In this document: one piece after another, positions 16,601-25,155 of the stretch
How positions within the stretch are numbered: position 1 is the stretch's first letter
How the letters are laid out: each line of letters begins with the position of its first letter
Assembly: GCF_020554845.1 (NCBI RefSeq)
Contig: NZ_JAJCIA010000049.1
Span: 1 to 27,898, forward strand
Direction of reading: 5' to 3'
Length of the DNA stretch: 27,898 nucleotides
Source of the DNA: Blautia faecis
GTDB lineage: Bacteria; Bacillota; Clostridia; Lachnospirales; Lachnospiraceae
Translations under genes and position numbers: made by a program
Notes under the pieces: generated by a model
Seen by the model: the letters and a program-made list of their open reading frames with translations, nothing else
What the model was told of the DNA's origin: nothing
Database searches by the model: none

Positions 16601-17026
16601 CAGGAAAAAATAGATGCAGATATAGAGACTGTCCAGGAAAAAGTGCTGAAGGAACTAAAGATGAACGGACTGGTTCTGAAAGATAAAGAACTGGTACAAA
16701 AAATGGACAGTTCCCTTGTGTCAATTCCCGTATCCTTTAACAAAGACGGAAGCTTCCGGAAAAATTCTTCTGTAGCCTCAAAAGAGCAGTTTGATATTTT
16801 AAACCGTTATGTAAAAACAAAGATTTCTCATATCAGACAGTCCATTATGACCGGAGATGCCCAGGTTTCCCCTTATATGATGGGAAAGAAAAATGCCTGT
16901 ACCTACTGTCCTTACAGCGGCGTATGCGGTTTTGATATGGACATTCCAGGCTATGAATTCCGCAGGCTGAAAAACTTTACAGATGAAGAGCTGTGGGATG
17001 CTTTTGTGAAGGAGGTGGATGAATAA
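13694..17026 (+). CDS. addB: AddB, helicase-nuclease subunit B for double-strand break repair
   Basis: The 1110-residue protein is the AddB subunit of the RecBCD-like AddAB complex, which resects DNA ends before RecA loading. Walker A GSSGIGKT is at 8-15. The C-terminal nuclease has IDYKTG with D913 and K915. The four iron-sulfur cysteines are C772 and C1069-x2-C1072-x5-C1078, with the same spacing as B. subtilis AddB (C1121, C1124, C1130). The length is slightly under the usual 1150-1170. The start is GTG 13694 with AGGAGG at 13681-13686, 7 nt away; a TTG at 13673 in the same frame has no site. The gene overlaps addA by one base (TAATG), so the two subunits are translationally linked. It probably has its own promoter at 13593-13621. 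Confidence 0.97.
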   Translation: MSLQFIIGSSGIGKTHYACEQIIRESMENPQHLYYIIVPEQFTMQTQKNVVEMHPGKGILNIDVLSFQRLAYRIFEETGGAMEVLLDDTGKSMVLQKLVQQHRKNLPYLGNQMNKPGYLDEVKSLISEFMQYDIREEELQDMLGKTGEDSLLHMKMQDVGVLYQAFLQYLEGHYMTGEGVMDALKKAIPFSDKLKKSVLLLDGFTGFTPVQMNVIRELLNVCDKVLVTVTMDAGENPLQMGKPHQLFYMSRKMIHTLSGLTSNLDDPILLKDERKGRFGNFTSLDFLEKHLFRYRRSVYEKKQEEICIFAAESPVKELEETARRIRRLVREKNLKYGEIAVITGNLEAYKSIASQVFEESRIPYFLDEKHTILMNPFIEYIRAALEMVTKGFSYESVFRYLRCDMSGLARDQVDMLENYVLALGIRGYKKWSEKWVRVYRTMDPEDIQVLNEYREIFVREAEILAQGFSSGKRKVCEYCYSLYQFIESCEIQKKLKKQELFFKEKGEKALEKEYAQIYGIVMELLDRMVEILGEEEITRTEFVQLLETGFAKSKVALIPPSMDQVLVGDMERTRLKEIKALFFVGVNEGNIPKNTDSGGILTQMDREFFADEGMELAPGPKELMNTQRFYLYLNLTKPSEHLCLSYSLSNGKGEPISPAYLIHSIQALYPGLEVKNAGDEEFSLNAMELPGTSLECFLKGLGEGAVGQGSPLYSELYSWYLRSPKYRTLARKLVEASRTRKPADIISESVAKVLYGEVSPYSATRLERYSACAFAHFLQYGLKLTERAEYEFRAMDMGNIMHKVLESLIKEVNKEKLSLAELSEEERDALADRLVDEISADYGNTILKSSARNEYMIQRTKRMVRRTVWAIQKQLKSGEFEPEGVEVVFQGGRIDRVDTMETDDGKLYVRVIDYKTGNTSFDLVSLYHGLQLQLMIYMDGALTVEQNKHKDKDVIPAGVFYYNIKDPMIQEKIDADIETVQEKVLKELKMNGLVLKDKELVQKMDSSLVSIPVSFNKDGSFRKNSSVASKEQFDILNRYVKTKISHIRQSIMTGDAQVSPYMMGKKNACTYCPYSGVCGFDMDIPGYEFRRLKNFTDEELWDAFVKEVDE

Positions 17027-20000
17027 TGGCAGTGAACTGGACGAAAGAGCAGGAGCAGGTTATTAATTTAAGAAACCGGAATATTCTGGTAAGTGCAGCA
17101 GCTGGTTCCGGAAAGACTGCGGTGCTTGTGCAGCGAATTCTAAAAAAGGTGATGGATCCGGAGCATCCTGTTGACATTGACAGGCTGCTGATCATGACGT
17201 TCACAAGAGCAGCAGCAGGGGAAATGCGGGAACGAATTGCAAATGCCCTGGAGGATGCTCTCTGTGAGAATCCGGACAATGAGCATCTGCAGCGCCAGAC
17301 TACCTTGATCCATACGGCGCAGATCACCACGATAGATGGCTTCTGTGCTTATGTGATCCGCAATTATTTCCATCTTATTGGTCTGGATCCTGGTTATCGG
17401 ACAGGAGAAGAGGGAGAATTGAAGCTTCTGAAAGAGGACGTGATGAAGGAGCTTCTGGAGAACTATTACATAAAAGATGACAAAAAGTTTAAGTATTTTA
17501 TCGAATGCTACGCATCCGGCAAAACAGATGATGGAATCAAAGAATTGATCTATTCTCTGTATAATGCTGCCATGAGCAATCCATATCCGGATACCTGGCT
17601 GGAAGAATGCATAAATAGTTATAGAAATACGGATTTAGAGTCTGTAAAATCATCAGAATGGATGAATTTGTTATGGAAAAACATTACGGAGGATCTTTGT
17701 CAGGCAAAGGAACTGATTACTCAGGCTAGGAGCTTTTGCAATGCGTCAGGAGGGCCATACCTGTATGATGAAGCACTGCAAAGTGATCTCATCCTCATTC
17801 GTGAAGCAGAAGAGAAAGCCGCCGCCGGTGATTTTGACGGAGCAGGGGAGCTTCTTGGTAAACCGGCTTTTGCCGCTCTTTCCAGAAAGAAACCAAAAGA
17901 TCCTGTAGATGATACGCTGAAGGAGCAGGTAAAATCTCTTCGGGAAAATGCAAAGGATATTTTAAAGGATATTGGAACGCGGTATTTTTCCGTAAAGGAG
18001 GAGGAACTTCCAGTGCTTCTGGAAACCTGCCGGGAGCCTGTAGAAATGCTGGTGGAGCTTACCAGGGAATTTATCCGTATGTATGGAGAGAAGAAGCGGG
18101 AAAAAAATATTCTGGACTTTACGGACATGGAGCATTTTGCTCTGGAAATCCTGATTCAAAAGGTTCATGCAGCGGAAGAAAATGGCGAAAACGACGGTGA
18201 TTGGACGGGAGAGAAAAAGTATATTTATCACATGAGTCCGGCAGCGCGTGAACTTTCCATGAAATATGACGAGGTCATGGTGGATGAGTACCAGGACAGT
18301 AACCTGGTACAGGAAATGATTACCAACTGTGTTTCCGGCTGGGCAGATGGAAGAAAAAATATATTTATGGTAGGTGATGTGAAGCAGAGCATTTACCGGT
18401 TCCGCCTTGCCAGACCAGAGCTTTTTATGGAAAAGTATGAACAGTACAGTTTAACGGACAGTACAGAACAGCGAATCGATCTTCATAAAAACTTCCGAAG
18501 CCGGTCTCAGGTATTGGATAGTGCAAACTTTATTTTCCGTCAGATTATGGGAACAGATCTTGGTGGAATTGCTTACGATAAAGCCGCAGCTCTTTATCCT
18601 GGCGCTGTGTTTCCGGAAGGAAACAAGGAAAGCTTTCTTCCTGCAGAAGTTCTTCTGGTAGAAAAGGATTCCGAAGAACTGGAGGATCTGATGGAAGGAA
18701 AGGATGCCCGGGAACTGGAGGCTCTTGCTATTTCCCACAGAATTAAGGAAATTGTGGGAAAAGAGCTGGTACTTGATAAGGAAACCAAAGAATATCGTCC
18801 TGCGAAATACGGAGATATTGTAATCCTTCTCCGCACCGCTTCCGGCTGGTCAGAAACCTTTACAGAGGTACTTTCTGCCCACGGAATTCCTGTGTATGCC
18901 GCTTCAAAAACGGGATATTTTTCAGCACTTGAGGTGGTTACGATTCTGAATTATCTGCAGGTCTGCGATAATCCTCTTCAGGATATTCCTTTGACGGGTG
19001 TGCTGAGGTCGCCGCTGGTGGGATGTACTACCCAGGAGCTTGCCGTTTTGCGGGAAAAACATCCGAAGGGGATGTTGTATGACAGCGTGTTGAATTTCCT
19101 GAAAGAATATGAGGGGCAGGAAAGAACTCTTTACCACAAATTACATGGGTTTATAGTCCTTCTAAATGAAATGCGTGATCTTGCGGTGTACACTCCTGTC
19201 CATGAGCTGATTCTTGAGATTCTCCGCAGAACCGGCTATGGTAATTATGCAAAAGCTCTGCCAAATGGTGCACAGCGGAGCGCCAACCTCGCTATGCTGG
19301 TGGAAAAGGCAATGGATTATGAGAAGACCAGTTACAGAGGCTTATTTAATTTTGTCCGATATATTGAACATTTGCAAAAATATGAAGTTGATTATGGCGA
19401 AGTAAATCTTTCTGGTGCAGGAGAAGGTTCCGTGGAAATCATGACGATCCACAAGAGCAAGGGACTCGAGTTTCCGATTGTAATCCTTGCCGGTATGGGA
19501 AAACAGTTCAATATGCAGGATCTGAACGCCAGACTTCTGATTCATCCGGATTACGGTCTTGGCGCTGACGCCATTTTGCCAGACCGGCGGATGATTGTGT
19601 CAACACTGTATAAGCAGGTGATCCGCCGTAAGCTTCTGGAAGAGACTCTGGGGGAGGAAATCCGAGTACTTTACGTTGCCCTGACGCGTGCCAAGGAGAA
19701 ACTGATCATGACCGGAACAATAGGAAATCTGGAAAAAAGGCTGCTTTCTTTATACAGATTCCGCGAAAATGAACAGGAACTTCTTCCGGCAGAAACGAGA
19801 CTGAATGGAAAAACTTACTGGGATTATGTGCTTCCTGCGCTTGCAAGGCACCGCTGCATGGATGAACTTTTTGAGGAGTTTGGATTGCTGCCATCCCATG
19901 ATAATCTGCTTTATGATGATCCGGCAGAGTTTCAGGTGAAAAGGATCACAGCGCGGACTTTAACGGAGGCTGAAGTGGTGGAACAGGCTGTCGGGCAGAT

Positions 20001-20781
20001 GGAAGACGATATTCTGGATAACTGGGATTGTGAGAAAATCGTGGATCCTGAAATCAAAGCGGAACTGGAAAAGCGTTTTGGATTTGTATATCCTTATGAA
20101 TATCGTAAAGATATTCCGGTGAAGGTCAGCGTATCGGATCTGAAAAAGAAGAGCTACCATGAAGATTCGGATATTGAAGAAGCTGTATATTTCGAACCGG
20201 ACATTGTTCCGCTGGTTCCAAGATTTATTGAGGAAAAGAAGGAAACGGAAGAGGCGTTCACAGGTTCGGCAAGAGGTACTGCTTACCATCGTGTGATGGA
20301 ATGTCTTGAGTACAATAAAACGGATAGTGCACAGCAGCTGAAAGAGCAGATCAACGCATTGGTTCAGAGCAAAAAAATGTCTGAGGCAGAAGCAGAATGT
20401 ATCAGAATTTCAGATATTCAGTTTTTTGTGAATGGGGCACTGGGGCAGAGAATGAAAGTCGCTGCATTATCGGGGCTTCTTTTCAGGGAACAGCCTTTTG
20501 TCATTTCCAGAAGTGCTGCTGAAATAGATGAGGCATGGGATCCCAAGGAACGTGTGCTTGTGCAGGGAATCATAGACGCTTATTTTCTGGAAGGGGATGA
20601 GATCGTGCTGGTTGATTACAAGACGGATCGTGTGCGCAGAGGGGAAGAGCAGAAGCTGGTTGATCTGTATCACACTCAGCTGGAGGATTATGCTCAGGCA
20701 CTTCATAGAATGACTGGGCGCAGGGTGAAAGAGAAGTATATTTATTCCTTTACGTTGAAAAAAGAGATATTGTTAGGATGA
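17026..20781 (+). CDS. addA: AddA, UvrD-type helicase and nuclease subunit A
   Basis: The 1251-residue protein is the AddA subunit partnering the upstream AddB. It is a superfamily-1 3'-5' helicase: Q motif TKEQEQVI (6-13), Walker A AAGSGKT (25-31), motif II DEYQD (420-424) and the late motif VALTRAKEKL. It is fused to a RecB-family nuclease with GTAYHRVMECL near 1085 and VDYKTDRV, D1197 and K1199 being the catalytic residues. AddAB degrades broken DNA ends until it meets a regulatory Chi sequence, then leaves a 3' overhang for recombination. The length is normal (B. subtilis 1232). The ATG at 17026 overlaps the addB stop, with GGAGG at 17011-17015. All motifs needed for activity are present. 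Confidence 0.97.
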   Translation: MAVNWTKEQEQVINLRNRNILVSAAAGSGKTAVLVQRILKKVMDPEHPVDIDRLLIMTFTRAAAGEMRERIANALEDALCENPDNEHLQRQTTLIHTAQITTIDGFCAYVIRNYFHLIGLDPGYRTGEEGELKLLKEDVMKELLENYYIKDDKKFKYFIECYASGKTDDGIKELIYSLYNAAMSNPYPDTWLEECINSYRNTDLESVKSSEWMNLLWKNITEDLCQAKELITQARSFCNASGGPYLYDEALQSDLILIREAEEKAAAGDFDGAGELLGKPAFAALSRKKPKDPVDDTLKEQVKSLRENAKDILKDIGTRYFSVKEEELPVLLETCREPVEMLVELTREFIRMYGEKKREKNILDFTDMEHFALEILIQKVHAAEENGENDGDWTGEKKYIYHMSPAARELSMKYDEVMVDEYQDSNLVQEMITNCVSGWADGRKNIFMVGDVKQSIYRFRLARPELFMEKYEQYSLTDSTEQRIDLHKNFRSRSQVLDSANFIFRQIMGTDLGGIAYDKAAALYPGAVFPEGNKESFLPAEVLLVEKDSEELEDLMEGKDARELEALAISHRIKEIVGKELVLDKETKEYRPAKYGDIVILLRTASGWSETFTEVLSAHGIPVYAASKTGYFSALEVVTILNYLQVCDNPLQDIPLTGVLRSPLVGCTTQELAVLREKHPKGMLYDSVLNFLKEYEGQERTLYHKLHGFIVLLNEMRDLAVYTPVHELILEILRRTGYGNYAKALPNGAQRSANLAMLVEKAMDYEKTSYRGLFNFVRYIEHLQKYEVDYGEVNLSGAGEGSVEIMTIHKSKGLEFPIVILAGMGKQFNMQDLNARLLIHPDYGLGADAILPDRRMIVSTLYKQVIRRKLLEETLGEEIRVLYVALTRAKEKLIMTGTIGNLEKRLLSLYRFRENEQELLPAETRLNGKTYWDYVLPALARHRCMDELFEEFGLLPSHDNLLYDDPAEFQVKRITARTLTEAEVVEQAVGQMEDDILDNWDCEKIVDPEIKAELEKRFGFVYPYEYRKDIPVKVSVSDLKKKSYHEDSDIEEAVYFEPDIVPLVPRFIEEKKETEEAFTGSARGTAYHRVMECLEYNKTDSAQQLKEQINALVQSKKMSEAEAECIRISDIQFFVNGALGQRMKVAALSGLLFREQPFVISRSAAEIDEAWDPKERVLVQGIIDAYFLEGDEIVLVDYKTDRVRRGEEQKLVDLYHTQLEDYAQALHRMTGRRVKEKYIYSFTLKKEILLG

Positions 20782-20800
20782 TTGCTTGTGTTCGCAGAAG

Positions 20801-20832
20801 GTGCGTGGATGTGGCACGCCACATCCACGCAC
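20801..20832. other. Perfect 15-bp hairpin between convergent addA and rsmF
   Basis: GTGCGTGGATGTGGC (20801-20815) and GCCACATCCACGCAC (20818-20832) pair without mismatch over two bases. No T tract follows on either strand. It sits where both converging transcripts should end, and may act as an unusual bidirectional terminator or a 3' end-protecting structure. Confidence 0.65.
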
Positions 20833-20868
20833 GTCGCAGGCGGAAGGGAAAACAAAAATTTGACAAAC

Positions 20869-22278
20869 TTACACTCTCCACCCCGCTGGATACTTATTTT
20901 TCAATGTCCCATTCACAAGTTTTCCAAACCCAAGGGGATACCCTTCCACACAAAGCAAATGCCATCCTTTAGAATGAGCAGCCTCCTCAGGCTCAATCGT
21001 AAGAGTTTCCCCTTTCAGATACCGCTCCAGTCTTGGATCATCTACAGAAAGGGAAATCACAGCTTCAGCTTCATTTTTCCGGAAAGCCAGTGCAAGCGGC
21101 TGAGCCGGTTCAAACCGGTTTTTCTTCAGATTTCCCAGATAAAGTCCGTTCCGAATAAACGTAAGTCCTCTGAAATTATAGGAAACAGACGGCAGATAAT
21201 AAACTTTATCTGCCCGGACCTCCACCCGGTTCCAGTCAAACTCCTGGCCATCTAAAGTTTTCAACCCGATTTCTCTGAAAAATTCTTCCATATACTTCCG
21301 GACATCTGCAGCCAGACGACTGGTCTTAGAAGTACCAGCGGAAGGTCCAGCCGTTCCCTCCTTTTGCAAGAGGGCTAGAAAATGCCCCTCCCCCTGCATC
21401 TTATGGGGAAAAATGCGCACACATTTTTTCAGTTGTGGATTCCCATCTCCCCATTCAGGATTTCCGGTGGAAAAGCCCTCATAATCCTCCATGGAAATCA
21501 GAGACAGCTCCGGCCGTTCCCTGAGAAGCCAGGAAATGATCTGCTCATCCTCACAAGGTGCAAAGGTACAAGTAGAATAAAGCATCTGTCCTCCCGGCTG
21601 CAGCATGTCTGCCGCATTCAGACAAAGCTGTTTCTGAATTCTGGAAAGCTCCTCAGACTTCTCAGGAGTCCAGTCTTTGGCAAGAGCTTCCTCCTTACGG
21701 AACATCCCCTCTCCGGAACAAGGTGCATCCAGAATGATCTTATGGAAAAATTCCGGAAAATTCTTTACCATTTTTTCAGGCTTTTCATTGGAAACAAAAA
21801 GATTGGGAATCCCAAACAGTTCCAGGTTTCGAAGCAGTGCTCTTGCCCTGGTAGTGCTGATATCATTTGCAACCAGAAGTCCTTCACCCTTTAGGGCGGA
21901 ACCAACTGCAGTTGCTTTTCCTCCAGGAGCTGCACACATATCCAGCACATATTCCCCTGGCTCCACCGGAATACGGGAAGCGGGGGTCATGGCACTTGGT
22001 TCCTGAAGATAATAAAGTCCAGCCTGATAAAGAGCACACCGGGATGGCCTTACATCCTCATTGTAAAAATAACCATTCGAAACCCATGGGATTTTTTTCA
22101 CTTCAAAGGGCACAATCTGTTCAAACTCCTCACAGGAAATCTTTGCCGTGTTTACCCGGAGCCCATAAGTACGCGGCTGTTCATAAGCTGCCAGAAAAGG
22201 TTCAAAATCATCCCCAAGCATATCCTTCATCCGATGAAGAAAAGCCTGAGGCAGAGCTGATAATCTATCTGAATCCAT
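20869..22278 (-). CDS. rsmF: RsmF/NSUN-type rRNA (cytosine-5) methyltransferase
   Basis: This 469-residue enzyme methylates cytosine C5 in RNA, most likely 16S rRNA. An N-terminal helical part with YGLRVNTAK (38-46) and a YYLQEPSAM segment precede SAM motif I DMCAAPGGK (113-121). The catalytic pair is the PCS motif LDAPCSGEGMFRK (C187) and YSTCTFAPCEDEQ (C237); C237 attacks the base in this family. The last 170 residues match the RsmF C-terminal and PUA-like RNA-binding region, ending GYPLGFGKLVNGTLKNKYP. In Firmicutes the exact target can differ from the E. coli RsmF site (C1407), so the symbol is by family. The start is ATG 22278-22276 (minus), with GGAG 7 nt upstream. It has a good promoter at 22419-22391 and is divergent from the LuxR-type gene. 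Confidence 0.92.
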   Translation of the reverse strand: MDSDRLSALPQAFLHRMKDMLGDDFEPFLAAYEQPRTYGLRVNTAKISCEEFEQIVPFEVKKIPWVSNGYFYNEDVRPSRCALYQAGLYYLQEPSAMTPASRIPVEPGEYVLDMCAAPGGKATAVGSALKGEGLLVANDISTTRARALLRNLELFGIPNLFVSNEKPEKMVKNFPEFFHKIILDAPCSGEGMFRKEEALAKDWTPEKSEELSRIQKQLCLNAADMLQPGGQMLYSTCTFAPCEDEQIISWLLRERPELSLISMEDYEGFSTGNPEWGDGNPQLKKCVRIFPHKMQGEGHFLALLQKEGTAGPSAGTSKTSRLAADVRKYMEEFFREIGLKTLDGQEFDWNRVEVRADKVYYLPSVSYNFRGLTFIRNGLYLGNLKKNRFEPAQPLALAFRKNEAEAVISLSVDDPRLERYLKGETLTIEPEEAAHSKGWHLLCVEGYPLGFGKLVNGTLKNKYPAGWRV

Positions 22279-22355
22279 AGAAAAATCTCCTTAGTACTGA
22301 AATAGAATGATATGAGTGTCAGATTTACTGCGTAAATTTCACGAAAACAGTGAAA

Positions 22356-22392
22356 CACATCTTGCAGAAAGCATTTTTTAAACACATTTTAG
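22356..22392 (+). repeat. Dispersed intergenic repeat, copy B
   Basis: CACATCTTGCAGAAAGC is identical to the start of copy A; the copy then diverges to ATTTTTTAAACACATTTTAG. It lies in the rsmF leader and touches the rsmF -10. With copy D it forms an inverted pair around two divergent promoters. Confidence 0.65.
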
Positions 22393-22419
22393 TATAGCGG
22401 AAGAAAAAGAACAAGTCAA
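22391..22419 (-). promoter_or_regulatory. Promoter of rsmF
   Basis: On the minus strand TTGACT (22419-22414), 17 bp and TATACT (22396-22391) match the sigma-A consensus well. Transcription would start about 100 nt before the ATG and run through repeat copy B. Confidence 0.75.
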
Positions 22420-22438
22420 ACATAAGCAAAAGAATCCA

Positions 22439-22467
22439 TTGGAATTTCCTGGTTTTTCCACTATAAT
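22439..22467 (+). promoter_or_regulatory. Promoter of the LuxR/LAL regulator gene
   Basis: TTGGAA (22439-22444), 17 bp and a perfect TATAAT (22462-22467). The transcript would start near 22474 and carry repeat copy D in its leader. The 300-base gap between rsmF and this gene thus holds two promoters and two repeat copies. Confidence 0.75.
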
Positions 22468-22486
22468 TAAATATAGAATGATCATT

Positions 22487-22510
22487 AGAGCGTGTTTGAA
22501 AAATTATTCC
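22487..22510 (-). repeat. Dispersed intergenic repeat, partial inverted copy D
   Basis: AGAGCGTGTTTGAAAAA, read on the minus strand, gives the TTTTTCAAACACGCTCT end shared with copies A and C. The TTGCAGAAAGCC part is missing. It is opposite in orientation to copy B, 94 bp away. Confidence 0.55.
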
Positions 22511-22578
22511 TACAAATCATACTCCGGAAACGGTGTAAACAGCAATATACTTATAAAACAAGAGAGTGAGGGTATGAA

Positions 22579-25080
22579 ATGCCTAAAGAAAAAATCAGCC
22601 TGAATTCTATTTACATATCAGAACGTTTACAAAAATCCCTGCAGCCTGTTTCCAACAGCGCACTGACTGCCATAACAGCCCCTATGGGATATGGGAAGAC
22701 AACCGCAGTAAACTGGTATCTGTCCAGACTGGCGAAAGACAGTCTGGCTTTGCTGATCCGGATCAGTATTTACTCCCAAAACCTTTCCATCTTTTGGAAA
22801 AGTGTGCAAAATGCATTTTCCTTCGCAGGTCTTAACTTTCTGGAAAACTACGACTGCCCGGAAGATGAAGCCTCCGCTGGATTTTTGACGGAAATTCTAT
22901 GCTATCAACTGGAAAAATGTGAAAATTGTTATATTTTTATAGATGACTTTCATCTGTTAAAAGATGACCGGGCGGACACTTTCCTGTGCAGAATGGCAGG
23001 GAGGATTCCGGAAAATGTGCATCTGATCGTAGCAAGCCGAAATCATTTTATCAGTGATGACTGGATTGTAAGGCTTGGAGGAAGACTTCACCGGATAGAA
23101 ATAGACGATCTGCGTCTGAACTCTGGGGAGCTATCAGCCTATATCCGCCGCTGCGGAACCAGCATGACAGACAGCCAGCTTGAGCATCTTCTGAAATCCA
23201 GCGAAGGATGGTTCGCAGCTGTTTACCTGAATTTGTGTTCTTTTTCAAAATCAGGAGAATTGCCAGGAAAAACATCTGACATTTACCAGATGTTTTCCGC
23301 TTCCATGCTGAATCCTTTGCCAGAAGACAGAAAAGAATTTTTAAGTGCCATGGGGCTTGCAGATGAATTCACGGAAGAGATGGCAGAATTTATTACAAAA
23401 AGAGAAGACGTACACCAGATTCTGAAAATGCTCACCAGGCAGAATGCTTTTGTCACCTGCCTGAATGACGGGCAGACTTACCGCTTTCACCATATGATGA
23501 AAGAGTGCGCGTTTCGTGCGTTCAGAACACTGGATGATTCCAGACAGGCTTTCTATTATGAAAGATATGGTGAATGGTATGAAAAACATGGTGCCTATAT
23601 CCATGCCTTGTCAGCATACCGGCGAAATCAGAATTTTGCAGCTATTCTCCGGGTGGTGCAAAAAGATGCCGGAATCTTACTTGCTTCTCTAAAACCGGAA
23701 GAGGTTCTGGAAGTTTTGAACAGATGTCCGGTTTCCGTTTTAAAAGAATATCCGCTTGCAATTCTGGTTCTTATGAGATGCATGTTTAACTGGAAAAATA
23801 TTCCCAAAATGCTGGAACTGAAAGAACTTCTTCTGGCATCCATCAGAGAACATCCAAAGCTGTCTGAGGAAGAGAGAGGAAATCTTCTGGGCGAATGCGA
23901 CCTGATCCAGAGCTTTCTTATGTACAATGATATTTCGAGAATGAGTCAGTTTCACCGCAGTGCCAGCGAGAAGATGACAAGACCTGCCATCAGTATCCGA
24001 AGTGACGGAGGCTGGACGTTTGGCTCCCCATCTGTACTTATGATGTTTCACAGGAAAAGCGGAGATCTTGACAAAGAGCTGGAAGAGATGAACCAGTGTA
24101 TGCCTCATTATTACAAGATCACAAACGGACACGGACAGGGTGCAGAAACGATTATGAGCGCAGAGGCTCACTTTATGCGTGGAAATTTTGTTGATGCCCA
24201 TATAGCATTGGAAAAGGCTTATACCCAGATTCAGGGAAACGGGCAGGAGAGCATTGCACTTTGCTGCGATTTTCTGGCACAAAGGCTGTCTATCTGTATG
24301 GACATAAAAATGAGAAATACATTTGAAGAACGTCGAAAAGAACTGCTGCAGGGGCATAATACCACCTGGGTCAATATTTTTGACAGCACCTGCGCCTATT
24401 ACTATGCAGTCACCGGACAAACGGAGCGGATTCCGGCTCTCTTTGGAGCGCATATGCTTTCTACGGTGAATTTTCTGGCACCTGGGAGACCGATGATGGA
24501 AATGATCGAGAATCAGGTTTATCTTGCCCAGGGAGAATATTCGAAGGTGATCGGAAGAAGCGAATCCATTCTTGCCATGTGTCAGGCTCTTCACTACGAT
24601 CTGGTGGCGCTTCATGTGCAGATCCAGCTTCTTGCGGCCAACTGGAAGCTGGGAAAAACAGAACAGGCGCTTGAACTTTTGAGAGGATCACTTTCCCAGG
24701 CTTTTCCAGATGGAATCCTTATGCCATTTGTGGAGAATTATCCATACATAGAGGAGCTTTTGAAGGGAAGCTTTTTCGGAATCAATGAAAATTTTCTTTT
24801 CAGGATCACCAGAATGGGGAAAGAATGGGAAATGCGGTGCGATCAGTTAAAAAAAGAGGAGGCGTATCCGCCGGTCTTTAAAGTACTGTCAGATCGTGAG
24901 CTGGAGATTACGGAGCTTATGGCGAAGCATATGAGCAACAAAGAAATCGCCCAGAGTCTGTTTTTATCCGAGGGAACTGTGAAGCAGTACATCAATCAGA
25001 TTTATTCCAAATTACAGATTCCCGGGGATGTCCGGGTGAAGCGCAAGTATCTTTTGGAGATGATGGAAGGGAAAAGCTAA
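22579..25080 (+). CDS. MalT/LAL-type LuxR-family transcriptional regulator
   Basis: The 833-residue protein is a large ATP-binding LuxR regulator of the STAND type. The N-terminal NTPase has Walker A APMGYGKTT (34-42) and Walker B CYIFIDDFHLL (D122, D123), followed by a winged-helix part near residues 200-310 with FHHMMKECAFRAF. A long helical, TPR-like middle (about 330-760) probably binds the inducer or partner protein. The C-terminal LuxR helix-turn-helix has LSDRELEITELMAKHMSNKE and TVKQYINQIYSKL (about 770-815). Such proteins activate target promoters after ligand and ATP binding. The start is ATG 22579 with GTGAGGG at 22567-22572; another ATG at 22574 is out of frame. The secreted-protein gene follows after 75 bp on the same strand and is the most obvious target. 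The signal is unknown. Confidence 0.93.
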   Translation: MPKEKISLNSIYISERLQKSLQPVSNSALTAITAPMGYGKTTAVNWYLSRLAKDSLALLIRISIYSQNLSIFWKSVQNAFSFAGLNFLENYDCPEDEASAGFLTEILCYQLEKCENCYIFIDDFHLLKDDRADTFLCRMAGRIPENVHLIVASRNHFISDDWIVRLGGRLHRIEIDDLRLNSGELSAYIRRCGTSMTDSQLEHLLKSSEGWFAAVYLNLCSFSKSGELPGKTSDIYQMFSASMLNPLPEDRKEFLSAMGLADEFTEEMAEFITKREDVHQILKMLTRQNAFVTCLNDGQTYRFHHMMKECAFRAFRTLDDSRQAFYYERYGEWYEKHGAYIHALSAYRRNQNFAAILRVVQKDAGILLASLKPEEVLEVLNRCPVSVLKEYPLAILVLMRCMFNWKNIPKMLELKELLLASIREHPKLSEEERGNLLGECDLIQSFLMYNDISRMSQFHRSASEKMTRPAISIRSDGGWTFGSPSVLMMFHRKSGDLDKELEEMNQCMPHYYKITNGHGQGAETIMSAEAHFMRGNFVDAHIALEKAYTQIQGNGQESIALCCDFLAQRLSICMDIKMRNTFEERRKELLQGHNTTWVNIFDSTCAYYYAVTGQTERIPALFGAHMLSTVNFLAPGRPMMEMIENQVYLAQGEYSKVIGRSESILAMCQALHYDLVALHVQIQLLAANWKLGKTEQALELLRGSLSQAFPDGILMPFVENYPYIEELLKGSFFGINENFLFRITRMGKEWEMRCDQLKKEEAYPPVFKVLSDRELEITELMAKHMSNKEIAQSLFLSEGTVKQYINQIYSKLQIPGDVRVKRKYLLEMMEGKS

Positions 25081-25091
25081 CTGGAAGTTAA

Positions 25092-25121
25092 TACTATTTT
25101 TGTCAGAGAAAACGTATAGTA
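25092..25121 (+). promoter_or_regulatory. Possible operator and promoter before the secreted-protein gene
   Basis: TACTAT (25092-25097) and ATAGTA (25116-25121) are inverted half-sites with an 18-bp gap; the second overlaps a -10-like TATAGT (25115-25120). No good -35 is present, as expected of an activator-dependent promoter. The adjacent LAL regulator is a candidate activator. Short half-sites like these also occur by chance. Confidence 0.35.
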
Positions 25122-25155
25122 AAGGTACAACATATTTCGACAGGAGGAAAATGGT

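Noticed and set aside
20782..21255. Plus-strand open frame opposite the end of rsmF
   Set aside because: It starts inside the perfect hairpin region, lies antisense to conserved C-terminal rsmF codons and has no recognisable protein features.
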